Below, in pieces: positions 57,498-64,000 of a DNA stretch of 64,000 nt. Position 1 is the stretch's first letter. Every line of letters starts with the position of its first letter. Made by a program: the position numbers and the translations under genes. This stretch comes from Polynucleobacter hallstattensis (lineage in GTDB: Bacteria; Pseudomonadota; Gammaproteobacteria; Burkholderiales; Burkholderiaceae). Under the pieces are notes generated by a model. That model did no database searches. It had not been told where the DNA came from and worked only from the letters and a program-made list of their open reading frames with translations. The stretch spans positions 620,001-684,000 of the forward strand of contig NZ_JACVPO010000002.1 of assembly GCF_018881835.1 (NCBI RefSeq), in the 5' to 3' direction.

Positions 57498-58844
57498 TTA
57501 CTTACCACCAATAGTCATTGATCCAATTAGGATGGAGCCTGTTTCTTTGGTGCCCCGAATCAGTGTGTCACTACCAATCATCTGAATATCCATCAACATA
57601 TCTCGTAGGTTGCTGGCAATCGTAATACCTTCAACCGGATATTGAATCTCGCCATTCTGTACCCAGTAACCAAAGGCACCACGAGAGTAATCACCAGTGA
57701 CGTAGTTCACGCCCTGCCCCATGAGTTCGGTAACTAGCAAACCCGTACCCATTGCTTGTAAGAGCGCTGGTAGTCCTCCCTTTGGTGTCTTGCGACTCTG
57801 CAATGTCAGATGATGTGAACCTCCCGCATTACCAGTAGTCTTCATTCCGAGTTTTCTGGCGGAATAAGTAGATAAGAAATAACCTTGCAAAATCCCTTTC
57901 TCAACCACGGTTCTCGCCGAAGTCTTCACACCTTCTTCATCAAAAGGTACGCTTCCTGTCATTGCCTTGAGGTGAGGATTTTCAAAGAGACTGACATGCT
58001 TTGGTAATACTTGCTTACCTAGGCTGTCCAATAGAAAACTAGAGCGACGATATAAAGCACCACCAGACACTGCTTGCACCAATCCGCCCAATAGGCCAGC
58101 AGCCAAGGGGGCTTCGAAAATGACTGGGCAACGGCGAGTTGTGAGCGATCTTGCCTTAAGGCGTGAAAGTGCACGCTCTGCTGCATATTTACCAATGGTA
58201 GCTGGATCAGCCAACTCCCCTGGAATACGTGAGCTGGAATACCAATCATCTCGTTGCATGAGTGACTTTTTGCCACCCTCATTTGCGATGGGTGCGCATG
58301 AAATATAGTGGCGTGAGAATGGATATCCGCCCATAAATCCGTGGCTGGTTCCCATCATAAAATGCGCATGATGAGCCGATACCGAAGCACCGTCGCTATT
58401 TTTAATTTGCTTACTGACTGCAAAGGCGGCACCTTCTGCAGTGCGCGCAATATCGATTGCCGTTGCCGAATCCAAATCCCATGGATGAAACAAATCAAGA
58501 TCTAGAGGATGTTTTTCGAGCAGTTCTTTTTCAGCAGGGCCAGCGCACAGATCTTCCGCCGTATGTTGGGCAATATGGTACGCAGCCTCGACGGTTGCCT
58601 TTAAAGAATCCCTGGAGAAATCACTGGTACTAGCATTACCTCGACGATGGCCTAAAAATACTGTTACGCCAACTTGCTTGTCTAAGCTTTGCTCAATCGT
58701 CTCGACCTCGCCTTTGCGAACGGTAACCGAGAGACCTTGGCCTTCAGAAACTTCAGCCACGGCATCTGAGGCACCCCGTCTTTTGGCTTCTGTGAGCATG
58801 AAATCGATGATTTCTTGAAACTGATTTGATGAGTGTGTAAACAT
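57498..58844 (-). CDS. pmbA: Metalloprotease subunit PmbA/TldE
   Basis: A 448-residue TldE/PmbA protein, with EVSEGQGLSVTVRKGEVETIE near the start split by a beta strand, GNAGGSHHL and a C-terminal GDYSRGAFGYWVQNGE. With TldD it degrades unfolded peptides and matures some modified peptides. No tldD is in the window. Its ATG is 26 bp from the divergent mog start. Confidence 0.94.
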   Translation of the reverse strand: MFTHSSNQFQEIIDFMLTEAKRRGASDAVAEVSEGQGLSVTVRKGEVETIEQSLDKQVGVTVFLGHRRGNASTSDFSRDSLKATVEAAYHIAQHTAEDLCAGPAEKELLEKHPLDLDLFHPWDLDSATAIDIARTAEGAAFAVSKQIKNSDGASVSAHHAHFMMGTSHGFMGGYPFSRHYISCAPIANEGGKKSLMQRDDWYSSSRIPGELADPATIGKYAAERALSRLKARSLTTRRCPVIFEAPLAAGLLGGLVQAVSGGALYRRSSFLLDSLGKQVLPKHVSLFENPHLKAMTGSVPFDEEGVKTSARTVVEKGILQGYFLSTYSARKLGMKTTGNAGGSHHLTLQSRKTPKGGLPALLQAMGTGLLVTELMGQGVNYVTGDYSRGAFGYWVQNGEIQYPVEGITIASNLRDMLMDIQMIGSDTLIRGTKETGSILIGSMTIGGK

Positions 58845-58870
58845 GCCCTAATAATAGCTAGAATAGAAAC

Positions 58871-59494
58871 ATGAAGCATACCGAAGCTTGGAAAAGATCC
58901 TCTCCCAACGAAATCAAAATTGGCCTAATATCGATCTCCGATAGAGCTAGTAAGGGCGTTTATACCGATGAGGGCATTCCTGCCCTGCAATTGTGGCTAC
59001 AGACCGCCATTAGCACCCCCTGTGTCTTTCATGAGCGTCTGATCGCGGATGAGCGGGAGGTTATTACCGAAACGATCGTAGAGCTGACTGATGACCTCGG
59101 TTGCGATTTAGTCCTCACTACAGGCGGCACAGGCCCCTCCAGAAGAGATGTCACCCCTGAGGCCACAATTGATGCTGGAACCCGGGAAATGCCCGGATTT
59201 GGCGAGCAAATGCGTCAAATTAGCCTGCGCTTTGTACCTACGGCGATTTTGTCACGCCAAACTGCCGTTCTTCGAGAAATTGAGGGGCACACTGCCCTAG
59301 TCATCAACCTGCCAGGTCAACCCAAATCCATCAAAGAAACTCTTGAAGGTTTGAAGGATGCCGAGGGTAGATCTATTGCTCCAGGCATCTTTGCCGCCGT
59401 CCCCTACTGTATCGACCTGATCGGCGGCCCCTATATCGAGACCGATGAAAGCATCGTCAAAGCCTTTAGGCCCAAGAGCGCAATCAAGAAATAG
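58871..59494 (+). CDS. mog: Molybdopterin adenylyltransferase
   Basis: 207 residues with IGLISISDRASKGVY, TTGGTGPSRRDVTPEA and the VINLPGQPKSIKE loop. It adenylates molybdopterin ahead of MoeA. It is separated from the moaA-mobA-moeA set and paired divergently with pmbA. Confidence 0.95.
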   Translation: MKHTEAWKRSSPNEIKIGLISISDRASKGVYTDEGIPALQLWLQTAISTPCVFHERLIADEREVITETIVELTDDLGCDLVLTTGGTGPSRRDVTPEATIDAGTREMPGFGEQMRQISLRFVPTAILSRQTAVLREIEGHTALVINLPGQPKSIKETLEGLKDAEGRSIAPGIFAAVPYCIDLIGGPYIETDESIVKAFRPKSAIKK

Positions 59495-59518
59495 GCCGCC
59501 AATCATTTTGGGGAAAGC

Positions 59519-59547
59519 AAAAGGGTCTATTACTAGACCCTTTTTTC
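59519..59547. terminator. Terminator between mog and orn
   Basis: GGGTCTA at 59523-59529 pairs with TAGACCC at 59534-59540 around a TTAC loop, with A-rich and T-rich flanks. It is placed between convergent genes. Confidence 0.85.
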
Positions 59548-59570
59548 ATTACTCATTTTTGAATAATGAA

Positions 59571-60158
59571 TTACTCCGGCAAAGGCACGATAAACTTTTC
59601 TCGGTAGTACTTGAGTTCTTCAATAGACTCCTCAATATCAGCCAAGGCGGTGTGCGCCTGCTTTTTAGTGAAACCCTTCACCAATTCAGGATGCCAACGT
59701 TTACACAGCTCCTTGAGCGTAGAAACGTCAATATTTCGATAATGAAAGAACGCTTCTAGTTTTGGCATGTACTTCGCCATAAAGCGTCTATCCTGACCAA
59801 TCGTATTGCCACACATTGGCGCAATACCGGGCTTAATATATTTTTTCAAAAAGGCAATACATTCAGCTTCAGCAGTAGCCTCATCCGTTGTTGAGGCCTT
59901 GACCTTGTCAATGAGGCCAGAGCGGCCGTGAGTGCCCTTATTCCAGGCATCCATCGCATCCAATAAGGCATCTTCCTGGCGGATCACCCAAACAGGAGCA
60001 GTAGCGATTGTATTGAGGTGTGCATCGGTCACAATCACAGCAATTTCTAAAATACGCTCTTTTTCAGGATCTAGGCCTGACATCTCCATATCCACCCAAA
60101 TCAGGTGCTCATTGGCTGGCGCCGCCTTTGGTGCTGGAGTACTTGTTTTTTCACTCAT
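59571..60158 (-). CDS. orn: Oligoribonuclease
   Basis: 195 residues of DEDDh exonuclease with [14 protein letters not shown], then [10 protein letters not shown] and [10 protein letters not shown] carrying the remaining acidic residues. Orn removes the final dinucleotides of RNA decay. The ATG at 60158 (MSEK) has a GAG-rich stretch upstream; another ATG at 60170 is possible. The divergent M48 protease gene starts 16 bp away. Confidence 0.95.
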   Translation of the reverse strand: MSEKTSTPAPKAAPANEHLIWVDMEMSGLDPEKERILEIAVIVTDAHLNTIATAPVWVIRQEDALLDAMDAWNKGTHGRSGLIDKVKASTTDEATAEAECIAFLKKYIKPGIAPMCGNTIGQDRRFMAKYMPKLEAFFHYRNIDVSTLKELCKRWHPELVKGFTKKQAHTALADIEESIEELKYYREKFIVPLPE

Positions 60159-60173
60159 ATCTATAATCATCTC

Positions 60174-61424
60174 ATGACATTCACAATTATTTTTCTAATC
60201 GCCTTCATCGCCAGCTTTGGTCTACGCCACTGGTTATCCCAACGCCAAATTCGGCACGTCGCTATCAACCGCGATATGGTGCCTGCTGAGTTTGCATCTC
60301 AGATCTCTTTGGCCGAACATCAAAAGGCTGCCGACTATACGATCGCCAAATTGCGCCTAGGTATTTTAGAGAATGGCGTCAGTGCCATTATCTTGATCGG
60401 CTTCACGCTCTTGGGTGGTTTGCAGATTTTAAATCTATCGCTTTTGCAGCTATTGGGTGAGGGCATTGCTCAGCAAATGGCCCTGCTGATATCCATCGTC
60501 TTAATCTCCGGAATTCTGGATCTGCCTTTCTCTTGGTACAAACAGTTTTACTTAGAAGAGCGCTTTGGTTTTAATCGCATGAACGGCAAACTCTTTTTTA
60601 GCGATATGTTCAAGGGCTTAGGTGTTGGTGGCGCAATTGGCGTTCCACTTCTCTGGGTTATTCTCAGTCTGATGGCTCAAGCAGGTGACTTTTGGTGGCT
60701 GTGGGCTTGGGGTGTACTCACTGTATTTAGTCTATTGATGCAGTGGATATTTCCGACCTTCATCGCACCGATCTTTAATAAGTTTCAAGCGCTAGAAGAG
60801 GGGCCGCTAAAGACGCAAATCGAAGCCTTACTAAGCCGCTGTGATTTTGCCAGCCAAGGTCTGTTCGTCATGGATGGTAGCAAGCGCAGTGCGCACGGTA
60901 ATGCATTTTTTGCAGGTATGGGCAAAGCCAAGCGTATTGTCTTTTTTGATACCTTGATTGAGAAGCTCAATCCCGGCGAAGTAGAGGCTATCCTGGCGCA
61001 TGAACTTGGTCACTACAAGTGCAACCATATCCGCAAGCGTTTACTAGTCTCCTTTGCCATGAGCTTTCTGACGTTTGCACTCTTGGGATGGATCAGCACC
61101 CAGCCATGGTTCTACAACGATCTGGGTGTGATGCCCAGCCTGAATGGCTATAACGGTGGTTTGGCTTTAGCACTCTTTATGCTCGTTGCACCAGTATTTA
61201 GCTTTTTCCTGACGCCGCTGTCTAGCTTAGCATCGCGCAAACATGAATATGAGGCAGATGGTTTTGCTGCAGACAAATCTTCTGCAAGTGATTTAATTTC
61301 TGCTTTAGTTAAGCTCTATCAAGACAATGCGTCAACCCTAACGCCAGATCCGATCTATACGACTTTTTATAGTTCGCATCCACCTGCTCCATTACGTATT
61401 GCCAATCTCAAGCGATTTAACTAG
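60174..61424 (+). CDS. M48 family membrane metalloprotease (Ste24/CAAX-protease-like)
   Basis: 416 residues with about six to seven membrane helices. The zinc site is [10 protein letters not shown] (near residue 281) with the third ligand Glu in EYEADGFA. The N-terminal CAAX-protease-type domain (EERFGFNRM) makes it Ste24-like, not HtpX. It probably cleaves membrane proteins at the inner membrane. ATG at 60174 begins the first helix; upstream frame lies within orn. Confidence 0.9.
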   Translation: MTFTIIFLIAFIASFGLRHWLSQRQIRHVAINRDMVPAEFASQISLAEHQKAADYTIAKLRLGILENGVSAIILIGFTLLGGLQILNLSLLQLLGEGIAQQMALLISIVLISGILDLPFSWYKQFYLEERFGFNRMNGKLFFSDMFKGLGVGGAIGVPLLWVILSLMAQAGDFWWLWAWGVLTVFSLLMQWIFPTFIAPIFNKFQALEEGPLKTQIEALLSRCDFASQGLFVMDGSKRSAHGNAFFAGMGKAKRIVFFDTLIEKLNPGEVEAILAHELGHYKCNHIRKRLLVSFAMSFLTFALLGWISTQPWFYNDLGVMPSLNGYNGGLALALFMLVAPVFSFFLTPLSSLASRKHEYEADGFAADKSSASDLISALVKLYQDNASTLTPDPIYTTFYSSHPPAPLRIANLKRFN

Positions 61425-61446
61425 GTAATTTGGAATTGTTTAATTA

Positions 61447-62460
61447 ATGGAACAATTTCATGCGCTGCTTACTGCCTCCTATGGAAGACATTATTTAGCG
61501 CAGCGTTTAGTCAAAGATGAGCGCGGAAATGAATCTCCTGCCGGTGAATTAATTCAAGTCAGCACTCCAGCAAAGCAGCATATTGGCGCTGTGGGTGACC
61601 GCATGTTGTTGGAAATGACTTCGGTTGATCAAGCCCGAATTATTCGCATCGAACCACGAGAAAATTTACTCTATCGATCCGATGCCTTTAAAAGTAAACT
61701 CATTGCCTCTAATGTTGATCAGATATTAGTCGTACTAGCTACGCAACCGGCTTTCTCCCCCGATCTTTTGGGAAGAGCTGTTGTTGCCGCAGAGACCAAT
61801 CAAATTGGTTTGCATATCTTACTGAACAAGTGCGACCTCAAGGACAACTTGGAACATGCTCGCAAGATTATTGCGCCTTATGCTCGTATGGGCTACCCAG
61901 TTACTGAGGTATCAGCCAAATTTGATCAAGCCTCTATCGAAGCATTGCGCCCTGCCATTTGCGGCAAAGTATCTGTGTTCGTGGGTCAATCTGGCATGGG
62001 CAAATCTAGCCTACTCAATGCCTGGGTTCCTAATGCAGCAGCGATTACTCAAGAGTATTCTGTTCGCTTAGATACTGGTAAACACACCACAACCGCTTGC
62101 CGCTACTTTGAGCTACCAGAGGCTTGGGGGCGTGATCCTAGTGGCAAATTGGGTGCTTTAATCGATTCCCCAGGCTTTCAGGAGTTTGGCTTGGCACACA
62201 TGTCGGTTAGTGAGCTAGAGCATGCTTTTAGGGAGTTTCATGAGCTACTAGGCAAGTGTCGCTTTCATAACTGTGCGCACCAATCAGAGCCAGATTGCGC
62301 AATACGAGAAGCTGTCGACAAAAATGAAATAGCACCAGAAAGACTGGCGCTATTTAGGCAATTGCGTTCCGACTCAAAAACCGCCGATACACAAATTCAG
62401 GGCATTAGCCAAGCCAAAGAGCGATGGTCAGCATTAGCAATAAAGCCATCCAAGCGATGA
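61447..62460 (+). CDS. rsgA: Small ribosomal subunit biogenesis GTPase RsgA
   Basis: 337 residues of circularly permuted GTPase: OB fold first, then G4 LNKCD, G1 GQSGMGKSS, G3 DSPGF, and a C-terminal zinc motif with Cys/His spacing in CRFHNCAHQSEPDC. It acts late in 30S maturation. Its 3' end overlaps the convergent cobD-like gene by 56 bp. Confidence 0.95.
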   Translation: MEQFHALLTASYGRHYLAQRLVKDERGNESPAGELIQVSTPAKQHIGAVGDRMLLEMTSVDQARIIRIEPRENLLYRSDAFKSKLIASNVDQILVVLATQPAFSPDLLGRAVVAAETNQIGLHILLNKCDLKDNLEHARKIIAPYARMGYPVTEVSAKFDQASIEALRPAICGKVSVFVGQSGMGKSSLLNAWVPNAAAITQEYSVRLDTGKHTTTACRYFELPEAWGRDPSGKLGALIDSPGFQEFGLAHMSVSELEHAFREFHELLGKCRFHNCAHQSEPDCAIREAVDKNEIAPERLALFRQLRSDSKTADTQIQGISQAKERWSALAIKPSKR

Positions 62461-63364
62461 CTAAACGCCACACCAAACCAACGGCGGAACGCATGGTGCG
62501 CTCATTTGGCTCCAGACCCACTTCGTAAAAAACAGGCTCGCCAGCTTCGGCCATACGCAAAGCTTCATCGCTATCAGGCTCGCTCATGGGCTCACCCAGG
62601 CGAACACCTAAGGCGCCACTTCCAGATGCCAAGATTACTGCTGACACAGAGTCAGACCATTTGCCAGTCAGGTGACGCCATGCATAGACGGCACCTTCAA
62701 AGTTACCCACAATCGCAAAGCCCATTGCAGTGATGCGTGCAGGCACCCAATCTAATACGTAAAAGAAATGGCGTGCTGATTCACTCAAGTTAAAGTCGCC
62801 TTTTTCTGACCAGCGCTGAGCAGCAGTATCAGCTAATCGATACAACACTACGCCTGCGGGACCCATTGGCATTAAGAACCAGAACAGCACACCAAATACA
62901 TGATGGTGTGAACCAATAATGGCACGCTCTAGTGCAAGTGAAATCACTTCAGTCTCGGTGAGCTCAGAAGCATCTAATTCAGGGCCATACCACTGCGCCA
63001 GTGCTAAACGAGCTGCAGGCAAATCATGGTTTGCAATAGCCTCATGCACTAGTGTGAAAGAGTGGCTAAATTGGCGAAAGCCAAAAAATAGATAGGCAAT
63101 CAACACGTTCCATAGGAATCCCAGAATTGGGAATGTCACCATAAAGACTACATACAGCACGAAGACTAGGAATGTGGGCAGAATGAACGCCACCAAGCAG
63201 GCCATGCGCGCACCTACCGGACTTGCACCTTGTTCGGTCTTGCCACCGAATTCACCAGCAACCCAATCAAGCCAGCGAGCGCTCATGCGCGCGATCCAAT
63301 GGCTCGAGGTTACTGGGCGATATTGCTCAGCAATGAGGGCGAAGAGGATAGAAAAGAAAGTCAT
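62405..63364 (-). CDS. CobD/CbiB-like integral membrane protein
   Basis: 319 residues with membrane helices at the N-terminus, the middle (about 55-95 and 155-180) and the C-terminus. The pattern IIGSHHHVFGVLFWFLMPMGPAGVVLYRLAD, here split across a helix, matches the CobD/CbiB family region. No cobalamin genes are nearby, so a role outside B12 synthesis (AmpE-like) is possible. Its ATG overlaps the stop of the Nudix gene in ATGA. Confidence 0.8.
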   Translation of the reverse strand: MTFFSILFALIAEQYRPVTSSHWIARMSARWLDWVAGEFGGKTEQGASPVGARMACLVAFILPTFLVFVLYVVFMVTFPILGFLWNVLIAYLFFGFRQFSHSFTLVHEAIANHDLPAARLALAQWYGPELDASELTETEVISLALERAIIGSHHHVFGVLFWFLMPMGPAGVVLYRLADTAAQRWSEKGDFNLSESARHFFYVLDWVPARITAMGFAIVGNFEGAVYAWRHLTGKWSDSVSAVILASGSGALGVRLGEPMSEPDSDEALRMAEAGEPVFYEVGLEPNERTMRSAVGLVWRLVIAWMALLLMLTIALWLG

Positions 63365-63990
63365 ACTTTTAATAAATGATAAAGGTTACGTAACATTCCA
63401 GCTGTAGCACCCCAGATAAAACGATTCTCATAGGGCATTGAATAAAAACGACGGCTACCCTGATCACTCTCCCAGACCCGCACTTGATGATTTGCGGGAT
63501 CCATCAAAAAATGTAAAGGCACTTCAAAAACATCTGCCACTTCAAATGTATCTAAAGCATATTCTGCCTGAGGTTTTACTAAGCCCACCACCGGCGTCAC
63601 ACTATAGCCTGAAACCGTTAAATATTGAGGTAAATGACCAATGATCTCAACCCCCTGGGGATTCAAACCGATTTCCTCTTCACTTTCTCGTAAAGCGGTG
63701 TGATTGGGATCAAAATCACATGGATCCATCCGCCCACCTGGGAAACTAATTTGACCAGCATGGTCATGCAAATGATCGGTTCTTTGGGTTAATAGTACGG
63801 AGAGTCCATCCCCCTTCAGAAGTAAAGGGATTAACACGGCTGCCCGGGTCACTTTTCCAGCAGCCTCACGCTTGGAGATAATATCTGCAGCGATGACATG
63901 CCGATTCTCATCAGTAATCTCTGGCTGCCAAACAGGGGGGCTCTGAAAGCGATGCTTTAGGCTGGATGGGTCCAAATGATGGGCAATCAC
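63361..63990 (-). CDS. Nudix hydrolase, CoA pyrophosphatase-like (5' end may lie outside)
   Basis: 209 residues in view from GTG at 63990, but the frame stays open to the window edge, so the true start may be beyond it. The Nudix box is complete: GGRMDPCDFDPNHTALRESE followed by EEIG. The NudL/CoA-pyrophosphatase pattern LLTQRTDHLHDHAGQISFPG precedes it. It would hydrolyse CoA or related dinucleotides. Confidence 0.88.
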   Translation of the reverse strand: MIAHHLDPSSLKHRFQSPPVWQPEITDENRHVIAADIISKREAAGKVTRAAVLIPLLLKGDGLSVLLTQRTDHLHDHAGQISFPGGRMDPCDFDPNHTALRESEEEIGLNPQGVEIIGHLPQYLTVSGYSVTPVVGLVKPQAEYALDTFEVADVFEVPLHFLMDPANHQVRVWESDQGSRRFYSMPYENRFIWGATAGMLRNLYHLLKV

Positions 63991-64000
63991 TTTGGGCTGA

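Overview
This 64 kb window looks like chromosomal DNA of a small-genome Burkholderiales bacterium, most likely Polynucleobacter or a close relative. That assignment is an inference. It rests on beta-proteobacterial gene orders (rpsF-priB-rpsR-rplI-dnaB; fabF-mucD-lepA-lepB-rnc-era-recO-pdxJ-acpS-nagZ; rpmF-plsX-fabHDG-acpP-fabF), the EarP/EF-P pair, moderate GC with AT-rich spacers, and very tight gene packing. I see no prophage, insertion sequence or CRISPR array. Almost everything is core housekeeping. The one clear mobile element is an intein.

Layout. 1-4250: the end of an L-Ara4N lipid A modification cluster (arnB end, arnC, a formyltransferase and a decarboxylase that are fused as ArnA in E. 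coli, arnD). 4298-7570: peroxiredoxin, PhoH-family PIN/ATPase behind an attenuator-like leader, NlpC/P60 lipoprotein, small PsiF-like repeat protein. 7665-11664 (minus): rpsF-priB-rpsR-rplI-dnaB, with a 352-residue intein splitting the DnaB P-loop. 11798-14182: asparaginase, divergent lexA, lipoprotein. 14277-17146 (minus): tRNA-Cys, tRNA-Gly, pgsA, uvrC. 17145-18872: earP-efp. 18922-33608 (minus): nagZ through rpmF, a long block for translation, secretion, RNA processing and fatty acid synthesis. 33714-38415: yceD, maf, a methylase, sppA, a HAD phosphatase and an rluC-type gene. 38416-41518: long structured leader and RNase E. 41601-44942: moaA-mobA-moeA and a small membrane protein. 44951-57429: the more accessory part, with a hydroxyacid dehydrogenase, a three-part TRAP transporter, an unknown gene, a ketopantoate reductase-like gene, ferredoxin plus its reductase, thyA-folA, an exported amidohydrolase and an orphan TRAP binding protein. 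57498-64000: pmbA, mog, orn, an M48 protease, rsgA, a CobD/CbiB-like membrane protein and a Nudix hydrolase running off the window edge.

The most interesting element is the DnaB intein. It starts with Ala instead of Cys/Ser, carries the Trp-Cys-Thr signature of class 3 inteins and has both LAGLIDADG endonuclease motifs. It sits exactly between the Lys and Thr of the Walker A motif, so the replicative helicase cannot work until it splices. Other points of interest are the EF-P Arg32 / EarP pair, the phoH and rne leaders, the absence of an rpoE-rse module between fabF and mucD, two divergent gene pairs with touching or almost touching start codons, and a DctM with a large Ala/Glu-rich insert.
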